A DNA stretch of 64,000 bases from Methylovulum psychrotolerans (GTDB taxonomy: Bacteria; Pseudomonadota; Gammaproteobacteria; Methylococcales; Methylomonadaceae), in assembly GCF_002923755.1 (NCBI RefSeq), contig NZ_PGFZ01000008.1, positions 82,664 to 146,663 of the forward strand, written 5' to 3'. A program made the translations under genes and the position numbers. Every line of letters starts with the position of its first letter. Position 1 is the first letter of the stretch. Under the pieces are notes generated by a model. It ran no database searches, was not told the origin of the DNA, and saw nothing but the letters and a program-made list of their open reading frames with translations. This document shows, piece by piece, positions 17,530-26,877 of this stretch.

Positions 17530-19152
17530 ATGAAAAAAAAAGCTATGTGTAAAATAGGGTTGGCTGTTATGTTGTTGCTGACACCCATGATGGGTTGGTC
17601 AGCAAAGCGGCTGAATATTGTGATCATTGTCGGTGACGATTGGGGAGGGCCTTACGCTAGCGCCTACACCGGCATTTATGGACGTAATTTACCCAGTAAT
17701 GTCGTCAAGACCCCTAATGTTGACCGTATCGCACAGAATGGTGTGCTATTTAAAAACGCTTACGTTAATGCGCCTTCCTGTACCCCGTCGCGCAGCTCCA
17801 TTTTTACCGGGCGGTATTTTTTTAACACGGGCGGTGGCGCGGTGCTCGGTGGGACTTGGGATTTTACTATTCCTTCTTTTCCTTTGTTATTGTTAGATGC
17901 GGGTTACCATATTGGCTTGACTAGCAAAGGCTGGTCGCCCGGTACGCCTCGGAATGCCCCTTTTGGCGGTACAGCGCATTACTACCAATATTTTGGCACG
18001 TCAGTAAGTAGTTTTAGTAAAAGCGTTACGAAATGGACAGCAAAGGGTATGCCCTTTGAAAAGGCCAAACAAACCATGCTTGATCAAGTCCGCGGTAATT
18101 TTGAAGCCTTCTTAGCCGACAGAAAACCCGATCAGCCTTTTTTTTATTGGTTCGGGCCGACCAACACGCACCGCACTTGGGTGAAAGGATCAGGTAAAGC
18201 CTTATGGGGGATTGAGCCAGACAGCTTAAAAGACCAATTGCCGGTTTATTTACCGAATAACCCGGAAGTACGCGAAGATATGGCCGATTATCTGGGTGAG
18301 ATTCAAGCCTTAGATGCGTATATTGGCGTGCTGTTGAAAAAGCTGGAAGAGATCGGCGAATTGGATAACACCATAATTGTCGCTACAGGCGATAACGGAC
18401 CGGGCGGTTTCCCGCGTGGGAAATGGAATTTGTATGATTTTGGTGTCGCCACGCCCTTGGTTGTGTGGTACCCACACAGTACAGGCGGACGTGTTGTCAC
18501 AGATTTCACGACGCTGATGGATTTGGCGCCCACTTTTCTGGAAGTGGCTGGTGTGGCCATACCGCCAAAAACGGACGGGCGTAGCCTGCTCAATATTTTG
18601 ACATCGCCTCTTAGCGGACAGGTCGACCCACAACGGACATTTGCGATTACAGGCGAAGAACGGCATAACGCCAAGGCACGGGACGATAGTTTGCCTTATC
18701 CGGCGCGGGCATTACGCACAGCAAGATATCTTTATATCCGTAACTTTGCCCCTGACCGTTGGCCTATGGGATGCCCTTACGTTGCGGCGCATGTCCCCTA
18801 TGTATTTCACGATATAGGTGAACCCAGCCCTACTTATGACTGGATTATTACTAACCGCTCTATACCCAGTGCGGCAGACTATTTTACATGGGCGTTCGCA
18901 AAACGTCCGGCTGAGGAATTGTACGATGCACACAAAGACCCTGGACAAATTAACAATGTTGCCGATGATCCGATGTATGCCGATATTAAGAAGTCATTAG
19001 CAGAGAAATTATTGGCTGAACTTAAAAAAGCCGGTGACCCACGGGTCATAGGCGATGGCGGAACGTTTGACCGCCCGCCTTATACCGACCTTAAAACCGT
19101 CGCTTGCCAAGATACCATCCCTTTAAATTGGGCACCCGGCAGTCATCACTAG
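17530..19152 (+). CDS. secreted sulfatase (alkaline phosphatase superfamily)
   Basis: 540 residues from the ATG at 17530, chosen because a signal peptide follows directly (MKKKAMCKIGLAVMLLLTP to WSA). Metal-binding IVGDDWGGP at about 32-40 and the sulfatase box APSCTPSRSSIFTGR at about 83-97 give the C-x-P-S-R motif whose Cys is oxidised to formylglycine. IVATGDNGP and KWNLYDFGVATPLVVW match the second sulfatase region. It should cleave sulfate esters outside the cytoplasm. No dedicated maturase is nearby. Upstream lie a broken copy of its tail, a poly-C tract and phased repeats. Arylsulfatase or polysaccharide sulfatase cannot be told apart. Confidence 0.87.
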   Translation: MKKKAMCKIGLAVMLLLTPMMGWSAKRLNIVIIVGDDWGGPYASAYTGIYGRNLPSNVVKTPNVDRIAQNGVLFKNAYVNAPSCTPSRSSIFTGRYFFNTGGGAVLGGTWDFTIPSFPLLLLDAGYHIGLTSKGWSPGTPRNAPFGGTAHYYQYFGTSVSSFSKSVTKWTAKGMPFEKAKQTMLDQVRGNFEAFLADRKPDQPFFYWFGPTNTHRTWVKGSGKALWGIEPDSLKDQLPVYLPNNPEVREDMADYLGEIQALDAYIGVLLKKLEEIGELDNTIIVATGDNGPGGFPRGKWNLYDFGVATPLVVWYPHSTGGRVVTDFTTLMDLAPTFLEVAGVAIPPKTDGRSLLNILTSPLSGQVDPQRTFAITGEERHNAKARDDSLPYPARALRTARYLYIRNFAPDRWPMGCPYVAAHVPYVFHDIGEPSPTYDWIITNRSIPSAADYFTWAFAKRPAEELYDAHKDPGQINNVADDPMYADIKKSLAEKLLAELKKAGDPRVIGDGGTFDRPPYTDLKTVACQDTIPLNWAPGSHH

Positions 19153-19173
19153 CGGCTCAACCGATGTTACGGT

Positions 19174-19202
19174 TGGCGGGCGGGCAGCTTGCCCACCCGC
19201 CA
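19174..19202. terminator. strong hairpin between convergent genes
   Basis: TGGCGGGCGGGCA and TGCCCACCCGCCA (19174-19186 with 19190-19202) pair with one mismatch, between the sulfatase stop and the end of the P-type ATPase gene. There is no T-tract on either strand, so factor-independent termination is uncertain. Confidence 0.4.
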
Positions 19203-19217
19203 AAATCCGTGGCCAGA

Positions 19218-22200
19218 CTAATTGCCTGCTATTTTTATCATCCTGCCGCACAGGCCCTTACGCAGTTCCTCCAACACCAGTACCGCTCCCGCTATCCCCG
19301 TCGCTAACAGCCAATCCCCACCCGTTAACGCGGTGGTATGGAAAACCATCTGTGCGGGTGGCCAGTGGATAATCAGGATTTGCAGCGCCAGCACGGTGCT
19401 GATGGCCAGCCAGAACCAACGGTTGGCGAAGAAATGGCGGTTAAAGGCGGTGCCGTGTTCGGTGCGGGCGTTAAAGACGTTAAAGACTTGGAACAAGACA
19501 AAGGTATGGAAGGCTAAGGTGGTGGCATGTGCCGCCGTGCCAGTTTGGAGGCCATAATATAAAATCCCCAGCGTGCCTATCGCCATGGTTAAACCATAGC
19601 ACAGTAAATTGCCCAAGCGCGGCCACGATAAAATGGGCGCGGCACTGGCGCGGGGCGGGTGCTCCATGCTGTGTGCCGAGAGAGGGTCTACGCCCAGCGA
19701 CATGGCGGGCGGGCCGTCCATGATGATGTTAATCCACAACAATTGCACGGCGGTAAACGGCAAGGGCATGCCCAGTAAGGGGGCACTCAGGACGGTGAGG
19801 ATGGCGCCGATATTGGTGGACAGTTGGAAGCGGATAAACTTAACCATATTATCGTAAATGCCCCGGCCTTCCTTAACGGCGTTGACGATACTGGCAAAAT
19901 TGTCATCGGTCAGGATCATGGTGGCGGCCTCTTGGGCGACATGGGTGCCGCTCACCCCCATGGCAATGCCGATGTCGGCGCTTTTTAAGGCGGGCGCGTC
20001 ATTGACCCCGTCACCGGTCATGGCGACGATGTGTCCGGCCTTTTTTAGGGCGTTGACGATTTGGACTTTTTGGGCAGGGGTCGTCCGCGCAAACACGCCG
20101 ATGCCGTCAATTGCCGCCGCTAAGGCTTCCGCTGACAGCGCGGCCAATTGCGTACCCTCCAGCACCGTTCCCGGTAAGCCCAGTTCTTGGGCAATCACCG
20201 ACGCGGTCAGGACTTGGTCGCCGGTAATCATTTTTACGGCAATGCCCGCCTGTTGGCATAAGGCGATGGCTTGGCGGGCTTCCGGTCTGGGCGGGTCGAT
20301 CAGGCCGATTAAGGCGGTAAAGGTCAACGCTTGCAGCAAGTCGGCCAAGGCCGGGATAGTGTCGGGTAAGGGGCCGTCGGGCAACTGCCCGACCGCTACC
20401 GCCAGTACCCTTAAGCCCGTGCTTGCCAAGGCGGCGTTGTGGGCTAAGAGGGCTTCGTGCGGTAGGGCGACTGACTCGCCTTGGGCGTTTTGGACAAAGG
20501 TGCACCGCGCCAGCAGCACTTCCGGCGCACCTTTGACAAACACACGGATGCCGTCGGCACTGCGGTGGAAGGTCGCCATAAATTTATGCTCGGCATCGAA
20601 GGGGATTTCGGCAATGCGCGGCAGTTGCGCCAGCGCTTGTTGCTTGTTCATGCCGCCTTTCGCCGCCAGTACCAGCAACGCGCCTTCCAACGGATCGCCG
20701 ATCACCTCCGCGCCGTGCCAGTCGCTGTCATTGCATAACACCAAGGGCAGCAATAAATCGTTGAGGTCGGCAGTGCCGGGGCTAGCGGTGTCCGGCACAA
20801 TAGCCCCGGCGGCTTGGTAGCCTTCGCCGCTGACCTGGTAGGATTGGCCGCGATAATAAACCGCGCGGGCGGTCAGTTGGTTGACAGTTAAGGTACCAGT
20901 TTTGTCGGTGCAGATGACAGTGGTGCAGCCTAAGGTCTCCACTGCCGCCAAGCGTTTAACAATGGCATGTTGCTGAGCCATGCGGTGCATACCCAAGGCC
21001 AAGGTGACGGTCACTACGGCGGGCAGGCCTTCTGGGATGGCGGCCACCGCCAGGGCAATGGCGGTGAATGCCGCCTCGGCCAGCGGCTCGCCGCGCCATA
21101 ACGCCGCCGCGAAGACTATTGCCACCACCGCTAACGCCAATAAAGCCAAACGTTTGCCGACACTGCCCAGTTGCCGCTGTAAAGGTGTTTCTGCCTCGTC
21201 GGTGCGCGTTAATAGCTCCGCCAGTTGACCGATTTCGGTCGCCATGCCCGTAGCGGTCACGACCATTTCGGCACGGCCACGCGTAATGGTGTTGTTCATA
21301 TACAGCATGGTGCTGCGTTCCGCGAGCGGTGCGGCGGCGTCGCTGAGGGCTTGGGTTTGTTTGGCAGCGGGCAGCGATTCGCCGGTCAGTGACGATTCGT
21401 CGGCTTCCAAGCTATAAGCCAGCAGGATGCGGCCATCGGCAGGGATTTTGTTGCCCGCTTCCAGCAGGACAATATCGCCCGGCACCAGTTGTTCGGCGGG
21501 CAGTTCCGCGACGTTGCCGTCGCGGCGCACGGTAGCGTGTAAAGTCAGCATTTTTTTTAACGCCGCCAAGGCTTGTTCGGCTTGGAATTCCTGATAAAAC
21601 CCCAGCAAGGCATTTATCATCACCACGCCCATAATGACCGCGCCATCCATAAGATCGCCAATCAAGGCCGCCAGCACCGCCGCTGTTATCAGCACCAAAA
21701 TCAGGATGCTTTTAAATTGCGCCAACAGTAAGCGCCAAGCGGGGCGGGGCGGCTTGGCCGCTAATTGATTCGCACCGTGCTGATGCCGGCGTTGTTCGGC
21801 TTGGGGAGTGCTTAAGCCAGTGAGCGCGTCGGTTGCTTGCGCTTTCAGCACCGCCTCGGCTGACAAGTGGTGCCAAGCGGTGTTGGGCGGTTCGTTGGCT
21901 TCGGGCGGGGCAGTTGCCGTGTCCGTTTGGGTCGCCAGCCAGGCTTGCCAGACCGCCAATAAGACCGACAGCACCACTGGCCCTAAGAACAGCCCGACCA
22001 GTCCGAAGCTGCTGAGGCCGCCAAATACGCCAAACATCACCACTAAAAATGGCACTTTGCCTGCCCCGCTAATCACCAAGGGGCGGATGACGTTATCAAT
22101 GGTGCTCACGACCAGCGTCCCCCACAGCAATAAGCCCAGTCCGGCCAGCCATTGGTCACTGAGAAACAGGGACAGGTCTATCGCCCCCCAGACCAGCATC

Positions 22201-22973
22201 GCCCCCATCGGCACCATCGCCAGTATGGCCGTCACCACGCCTAACAATACCGGGGCTTCAACACCCGCCACGGCATAACCGATCCCGGCGGTAAGCCCTT
22301 GGCCTAGGGCCGCCAGCACCAGTCCGTAGACCACCGCGCGGGTGGTGTCGCCAGCGGTTTGCCAATACAAGGCTTGGGAAGCGCCCAGAAAGCCTTTCAG
22401 GCCGAGCCGTACTTGTTGGAGTACGGTATTGCCATCACGGAAGCAAAAGAAGACCGTGACTAAGACTAGGCCTAAGTTTAGCAACGATTCCCCGACTCCG
22501 CCCAGCCATTGCGCCAGTTGCCCCAAGCCTTGCCGCGCCGCGTTCAGCACTTGCACGACCGTACCGCTACGGTCGCGGTTAAGCCGGTCCATCCAGGGCT
22601 GTAAATAATCCCCTAACCATGGGTTGTGCCTGATAGCGGGCGGCAGTTGGTAGGGTTGTTGGCTGAAATTGGCGGCGAGGCTCTGGTAGGCCATAGTGAC
22701 CTCATTGTGCAGCATCGCCACCAGCCAGAAGATAATCAGGGCGATAAGGCCAGTGATGGCGGCGGTCATCAGTCCCGCACTCAGGTCGGCGTTATCGTTA
22801 AGCCTCTGCCGGAGCCGCCGATAGAGCGGCCAAGTGATATAAGCGATAATCACTGCCCAAATGATGCTGGTGAAAAAACCGCTTAATACCCAAGCTGCCA
22901 GTAGGATCAGGCCAATTAGCAGCAGCAGGGGCATAAAAGCTTGTAGGGGGGCTTTCGCTAAGAATCTGTCCAT
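19218..22973 (-). CDS. AI-2E-type permease fused to a P-type Ca2+ ATPase
   Basis: 1251 residues in one uninterrupted frame. Start at the ATG at 22973; a TTG at 22988 is the alternative. Residues 1-350 form an AI-2E/PerM-like permease: about eight helices, with LVTVFFCFRDG and the ending VGLFLGPVVLSVLLAVW. A polar linker (about 350-375) leads to a complete P-type ATPase with N-domain LSAEAVLKA, TGES at 530-533, PEGLP at 647-651, DKTGTLT with the phosphorylated Asp690, and TGDGVNDAP at about 986-994. TM4 is AIPEGLP and TM6 LLWINIIMDGPPA. TM5 reads NIGAI where SERCA has NVGEV, so only the single PMCA-like calcium site is kept. Each half is normally a separate protein. Confidence 0.87.
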   Translation of the reverse strand: MDRFLAKAPLQAFMPLLLLIGLILLAAWVLSGFFTSIIWAVIIAYITWPLYRRLRQRLNDNADLSAGLMTAAITGLIALIIFWLVAMLHNEVTMAYQSLAANFSQQPYQLPPAIRHNPWLGDYLQPWMDRLNRDRSGTVVQVLNAARQGLGQLAQWLGGVGESLLNLGLVLVTVFFCFRDGNTVLQQVRLGLKGFLGASQALYWQTAGDTTRAVVYGLVLAALGQGLTAGIGYAVAGVEAPVLLGVVTAILAMVPMGAMLVWGAIDLSLFLSDQWLAGLGLLLWGTLVVSTIDNVIRPLVISGAGKVPFLVVMFGVFGGLSSFGLVGLFLGPVVLSVLLAVWQAWLATQTDTATAPPEANEPPNTAWHHLSAEAVLKAQATDALTGLSTPQAEQRRHQHGANQLAAKPPRPAWRLLLAQFKSILILVLITAAVLAALIGDLMDGAVIMGVVMINALLGFYQEFQAEQALAALKKMLTLHATVRRDGNVAELPAEQLVPGDIVLLEAGNKIPADGRILLAYSLEADESSLTGESLPAAKQTQALSDAAAPLAERSTMLYMNNTITRGRAEMVVTATGMATEIGQLAELLTRTDEAETPLQRQLGSVGKRLALLALAVVAIVFAAALWRGEPLAEAAFTAIALAVAAIPEGLPAVVTVTLALGMHRMAQQHAIVKRLAAVETLGCTTVICTDKTGTLTVNQLTARAVYYRGQSYQVSGEGYQAAGAIVPDTASPGTADLNDLLLPLVLCNDSDWHGAEVIGDPLEGALLVLAAKGGMNKQQALAQLPRIAEIPFDAEHKFMATFHRSADGIRVFVKGAPEVLLARCTFVQNAQGESVALPHEALLAHNAALASTGLRVLAVAVGQLPDGPLPDTIPALADLLQALTFTALIGLIDPPRPEARQAIALCQQAGIAVKMITGDQVLTASVIAQELGLPGTVLEGTQLAALSAEALAAAIDGIGVFARTTPAQKVQIVNALKKAGHIVAMTGDGVNDAPALKSADIGIAMGVSGTHVAQEAATMILTDDNFASIVNAVKEGRGIYDNMVKFIRFQLSTNIGAILTVLSAPLLGMPLPFTAVQLLWINIIMDGPPAMSLGVDPLSAHSMEHPPRASAAPILSWPRLGNLLCYGLTMAIGTLGILYYGLQTGTAAHATTLAFHTFVLFQVFNVFNARTEHGTAFNRHFFANRWFWLAISTVLALQILIIHWPPAQMVFHTTALTGGDWLLATGIAGAVLVLEELRKGLCGRMIKIAGN

Positions 22974-23250
22974 TAGGGATAACACCAAGATAAGGGGGAA
23001 GGGCAGGCATCGGCAAGGCGACGGCTAAGGGCGGTGTATGGGCTGTTTGACTGTTGCTGATTATACCCGTTAACCGGCATGTCACGATGGCTTTCTGGTT
23101 GATAATGGCAGGGGGCGTTTTTGCCTTGTGCCGGATAGGGCGAAGAAAAACGCCGCTTAAAGTGAACAGCCGCTGCAATAATCGGTCAATGCGCTAAGGC
23201 TGGATGTACAACAGCCAGACATCTGTCCTTGCCTCTTTTCCGTTAATGCC

Positions 23251-23556
23251 ATGAAACCTATCAACAATGACCTCTCCCACCACATCTTACCCAATTCCGC
23301 GACCATGGTCGGAGTTTGTATCATGGTTATCAGTATCGTTAAGGGCAGTATGGAGTCGGGTTTGGAATGTTATCTGATTGATAAGTTTTTAGCTGTCGAT
23401 AGCTTAGTGTTTATGGTGAGTGCCTTGCTGTCTTTTTCTTCGATCCGCACCGTGCGGATGGAGGCTAATTTGGAACGCTGGGCGGAAATCCTGTTCTTGT
23501 TGGGGCTGGTGTCAATGACACTGATCACCTTAGTCTTTGCGTTTGAGATTGTCTAA
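23251..23556 (+). CDS. small integral membrane protein, unknown
   Basis: 101 residues with three predicted helices (about 18-34, 46-63 and 78-99). It begins SHHILPNSATMVGVC and ends in a hydrophobic tail (TLITLVFAFEIV). I recognise it as a conserved type of small uncharacterised inner-membrane protein but cannot name a family. It stands alone, divergent from the permease-ATPase fusion with a 277-bp gap in which I see no further gene. Confidence 0.65.
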   Translation: MKPINNDLSHHILPNSATMVGVCIMVISIVKGSMESGLECYLIDKFLAVDSLVFMVSALLSFSSIRTVRMEANLERWAEILFLLGLVSMTLITLVFAFEIV

Positions 23557-23591
23557 GGGCTGGGCATGAAAAACGGCCAAGCCCATTTTTG

Positions 23592-23642
23592 GGAGCGCGG
23601 GCATCTTGCCCGCAGCCTTTGCGGGCAAGATGCCCGCGCTCC
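23592..23642. repeat. dispersed palindromic repeat, perfect copy D
   Basis: Perfect 22-bp inverted repeat (23592-23613 with 23621-23642), arm GGAGCGCGGGCATCTTGCCCGC, loop AGCCTTT. This is the longest and cleanest copy. Each arm is itself partly self-complementary (GCGGGCA/TTGCCCGC), so it can also form two small hairpins. It lies between convergent genes. Confidence 0.75.
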
Positions 23643-23651
23643 TAGGCTTTA

Positions 23652-24158
23652 TCAGCTAACGTCGTCCACTGGCCGTATGCGCCGTCTGGCGCGTATCAGC
23701 GAGACGATCACTACGACTAATAAGGTCGCTAAAGACAATTCCAGCAACACAAACGCCGCAATTTTAAAATAGGCGAACAGGGGATGGACGAAGCGCACCA
23801 GCCAACCGCCCGCTTCGTCGGCGACGGCGGAGAGATAAGTCAGGCTGCTGAGCCAGATTTTCAGGCGCACCGAGAACTCGGTCATAAGCATCAGATGGGT
23901 CAAGGTCAGCACCAGCATCCCCATAGAAAACAGGTGGAAATGCGAGACTTCCAACATGCCTTGGTAGCTGCGCGGTTGGGTGAACTGTTCTTCCGAACCG
24001 AGATAATAGCCGACCACCGAGCCGGGGGTTAAGTCCATACGGTGGAAGTACATCAGGCCGTTGCTGAGCCAGAGCAGGACAATATAGCCTAAAAACATCA
24101 GGACTAGGGCATTCAGCAAGGCTTTACGCTGTTGTTCGCCAGTGACAAAGTAGCGCAT
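23652..24158 (-). CDS. four-helix membrane protein, possible electron-transfer partner
   Basis: 168 residues. Helices at about 15-38, 70-92, 98-112 and 128-155, with a loop carrying YYLGSEEQF. The second helix (HFHLFSMGMLVLTLTHLML) contains three His spaced so that they could bind haem, as in b-type cytochromes. Its ATG overlaps the stop of the FMN-binding protein gene by 1 bp, so the two are co-translated. A membrane electron carrier serving the periplasmic flavoprotein is an inference. No named family is recognised. Confidence 0.62.
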   Translation of the reverse strand: MRYFVTGEQQRKALLNALVLMFLGYIVLLWLSNGLMYFHRMDLTPGSVVGYYLGSEEQFTQPRSYQGMLEVSHFHLFSMGMLVLTLTHLMLMTEFSVRLKIWLSSLTYLSAVADEAGGWLVRFVHPLFAYFKIAAFVLLELSLATLLVVVIVSLIRARRRIRPVDDVS

Positions 24159-24697
24159 CAGAGGCCTTTATGTTGGATCATGATCTGGTGGAAGGCCATC
24201 ACCTTACGGATGCTGGTCAAGGCCGAGCGGGTACTGAGGGTCGCGCCGGAAATGCCGTCTACGCCTTTGCTTAATTCCATGTCTGCCAAGGGGCGTTTAT
24301 ACAGTTTCTCGTACCAGTGCGCGGACGGCAGGTATTCGGGCGGTTCATGGAAAGCCAGGGTGTAGACATTGCTTAATTCGCCTTGCGGGGTCAGGACGAT
24401 CATCAGGGTTTCCGGTTTGGTGCGGACATTACTGGTTTCAATGGCGGCGTAGGCGATTATCGTGTCCTTATCTTTGCCGACATAAAAAGTGAACATGCCG
24501 GATTCCAACGGGGCTTTGGTGAGGGCTTGGATAGCGGCAGTCTCTTTGTCATCAGGAAACAACGCTAAGTTTTCGACCGTGGCGTTTTTGCCAAAGACCA
24601 GTTCCATTGCTTCATTTTTGCTGTAGAAAATGGTTGCAAAGCTGGGTAAGGCAGATAGGGTAAGCAATAAGGCTAAACTAAGGATAAGGCGTTTCAT
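24158..24697 (-). CDS. periplasmic FMN-binding domain protein
   Basis: 179 residues from the ATG at 24697, chosen because a signal peptide follows (MKRLILSLALLLTLSALPSFA). The C-terminal FMN-binding domain ends with GVDGISGATLSTRS: SGATxST is the motif in which Thr is covalently flavinylated in NqrC/RnfG-type proteins. A periplasmic redox role is likely. It is coupled to the membrane protein downstream and lies in a cluster behind a Fur-box-like promoter, which points to iron-linked redox chemistry such as ferric reduction. ApbE, the usual flavin transferase, is not in the window. Confidence 0.83.
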   Translation of the reverse strand: MKRLILSLALLLTLSALPSFATIFYSKNEAMELVFGKNATVENLALFPDDKETAAIQALTKAPLESGMFTFYVGKDKDTIIAYAAIETSNVRTKPETLMIVLTPQGELSNVYTLAFHEPPEYLPSAHWYEKLYKRPLADMELSKGVDGISGATLSTRSALTSIRKVMAFHQIMIQHKGL

Positions 24698-24707
24698 AGT
24701 GGCTGGC

Positions 24708-25322
24708 TTAAAAAGGTGTGGCGGTAAAGTCGGCGGGGGTTTCCAGGCTGAACGTGTCGTCATGGATGCGGGCGACGTAAAATCCGGCGTTGAGGACGCG
24801 CTGCTTAAGGGCTTCGGTCATATCGACGGCGGCGATAATACCATATACTGTTTTGTCCTTATGCTCCGGGAACAGGCTTTTAAATTTGCTTAAGGTGTTC
24901 TGCAATTGGCTAATGGCCTCTTCGCGCAAATGGCTTTTGACCTCGACGACGTAGGCGGCGTTAATCTGGCTGTTGGCGTAGGCCAACACGTCGATCTCCA
25001 GTTCCACACCGTTCTTGCTGACCCGCACACTGGGGCTGACCACCTCCATGTTAAAGCGTTGCCTGAGGATTTTGGTCATTGACGGCAAAGCTAGGCCTTC
25101 GGTGAAACTGCCGAATTTTTTGCCCAAGCCGCCGATTTGCTTGCCCAGTTCTTTGAGCTGCTTATCGGTTTCTTTGGTCCGCTTATCCGCTTGCCGCCCC
25201 AGTTCTTTGAGCTGCTGGTCGGTTTCTTGGAAGCGTCTGTCCGTTTCCTGGAATTGTTTGGCGGTTTCCCGCTGGGCGATAGCCAAGCTGGCAACCAGTT
25301 GTTTTAATTCATCGTCAGTCAT
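24708..25322 (-). CDS. coiled-coil PD-(D/E)XK-like protein (DUF3782 type)
   Basis: 204 residues. An N-terminal coiled coil built from repeats (RFQETDQQLKELGRQ, then KETDKQLKELGKQ, about 20-66) precedes a small nuclease-fold domain with ELEIDVLAY (Asp at about 112) and YVVEVKSHL (E-x-K at about 126-128), the D...ExK pattern of the restriction-endonuclease superfamily. Such genes are common, often mobile and of unknown function. It lies 10 bp upstream of the FMN-binding gene and 116 bp downstream of the porin, so it appears inserted into an otherwise redox-related cluster. Confidence 0.72.
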   Translation of the reverse strand: MTDDELKQLVASLAIAQRETAKQFQETDRRFQETDQQLKELGRQADKRTKETDKQLKELGKQIGGLGKKFGSFTEGLALPSMTKILRQRFNMEVVSPSVRVSKNGVELEIDVLAYANSQINAAYVVEVKSHLREEAISQLQNTLSKFKSLFPEHKDKTVYGIIAAVDMTEALKQRVLNAGFYVARIHDDTFSLETPADFTATPF

Positions 25323-25437
25323 GGGGTCTTCCCGCCAATAAAGAGGAATAGGTCAGCTATTCTAACAAACACAAGGCCGTTCTGTGCAGTTATCCGCGCC
25401 TATTCCTCCGGTTCCCATTTGCGTCTACGTCAGGCGA

Positions 25438-26844
25438 TTAAAAGATAAAGCCAAAGCCTAAGTTAAAGTCATCCGGTGCCAAACCTTGTTTGGCGTGGAA
25501 ATTACGGTAATCGGCTTTGATAACGACATTCGGGATAGGCTTATATTGCAGGCCGAACTGGTAAATGCGCAGGTCTTGGCTAGGATCGTCGGCATAGCCG
25601 GTGGGGGCGCTGGCGATGGTGTCCAAACGCTCATACCTGAAAAACGGCGCGAGATACTGGAGGGTATCCGCCCTGAACAACGGCAAAATGTCATAACCTA
25701 GCTCAGTGTACCAGCCGTAATTTTCTGAACCGATAGTTTGCCCGGCGGCTTTGCTTAGTAAATCGGCATTGCCGATGTGTCCCCATGAGCCAAGGGTACG
25801 GAATTCTAAGCCCCGGTATTTCCATTGGACATGGCCTTCATAGAGTTGGGTGAAGACATCGGCGCGTTGTCCGGCATAGCTTAAGTTTTGCCCGGAGTTA
25901 CCGACAAACAGCGAGCCGCCCAAGGTCACGCCCGGCAAATAGCCCGGCGTATAATCCATGCGCCCGACATAGCCGACATCTTCCGCTTTGGCTTGGCTAC
26001 CGCCGCCGCGCCCTTCAGCAATCCCGGCCGAGCTAAAGCCGCTGGCATCCAAGCCGTTGACCAGATAAGTGGTGTAGGTCAAATTCGGCGTGATTTGCCC
26101 AAACAAACCCACGCCCATTTCCCGCCAAGTGCTGGGGATGATGCGTTGCTCGACTTCGGGGCGGTGGTTACCGAAGAAGAACGGCGGCTCATGGATTTGG
26201 TTGATAAAGCCCATTGGCATCAGCACCAAACCGGCACGGACGTTCGCCAACGGATCAATGAAAAAGTCGAGGGCGGCAAATTCTACGCCGACTTCGCCCT
26301 TTAGTTCAGAGCCTTCGCCGCTGGAAGCGTGTTCGAATTCAATTTCGCTGTTAAATAAAATGCGGTCGGTGAACTTATAACCCGCATACAAGACCATCCG
26401 TTCCAAATCGGCATTGTTTTTGGTGTCTGGATTACGGTCATTGACATAATTTTGGTAAATGGCTTCGCCATAACCGCCTATCGACAAGCCTTTGCCGACT
26501 TGGTAAACCTTAGAAGCCGCAGGGCCTAAGCCATAGGCGCTTTTGTATTTGACTTCATCGGGTATCACTAAGTTGGTGCGCAATTTTTCCACTTCTTGAC
26601 TCAGCACATTGGTTTTGCGTTCCAGTTGTTGCACCGTACTGGTACTCGGTGCGGGGCTGCTGGCAGGAACAGCTTGGCTGGCAGGGGTGGCGGCGTTCAT
26701 CTTGGCTTTCATCGCCTCAATTTCTTGCTGTTGCGCCTCGATGATTTTCCACATTTGCTCCATCGTTTTGGGTTTGTCCAAGGCGTTGGCAGCGGTGCTT
26801 AGCCCGGCCAATGCGGTCACTAATAGTGTCTGTTTTAATTTCAT
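25438..26844 (-). CDS. outer-membrane porin with N-terminal coiled coil
   Basis: 468 residues. Signal peptide MKLKQTLLVTALAGLSTAANA, then a coiled coil (EQMWKIIEAQQQEIEAMKAKM), a Ser/Pro/Ala linker, a second coiled coil, and a barrel of amphipathic strands ending in Phe (LGFGFIF). NSEIEFEHASS and GLVLMPMGFINQIHEPPFFFG are typical of phosphate/polyphosphate-selective-type or DcaP-like porins with trimer-forming coiled coils. It is first in the cluster with the nuclease-like, FMN-binding and membrane genes. The promoter carries a Fur-box-like site, so iron-repressed expression is likely. Confidence 0.82.
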   Translation of the reverse strand: MKLKQTLLVTALAGLSTAANALDKPKTMEQMWKIIEAQQQEIEAMKAKMNAATPASQAVPASSPAPSTSTVQQLERKTNVLSQEVEKLRTNLVIPDEVKYKSAYGLGPAASKVYQVGKGLSIGGYGEAIYQNYVNDRNPDTKNNADLERMVLYAGYKFTDRILFNSEIEFEHASSGEGSELKGEVGVEFAALDFFIDPLANVRAGLVLMPMGFINQIHEPPFFFGNHRPEVEQRIIPSTWREMGVGLFGQITPNLTYTTYLVNGLDASGFSSAGIAEGRGGGSQAKAEDVGYVGRMDYTPGYLPGVTLGGSLFVGNSGQNLSYAGQRADVFTQLYEGHVQWKYRGLEFRTLGSWGHIGNADLLSKAAGQTIGSENYGWYTELGYDILPLFRADTLQYLAPFFRYERLDTIASAPTGYADDPSQDLRIYQFGLQYKPIPNVVIKADYRNFHAKQGLAPDDFNLGFGFIF

Positions 26845-26877
26845 TGTTAGGCCCTTTGCATAATTTAAGTCTGGTTT

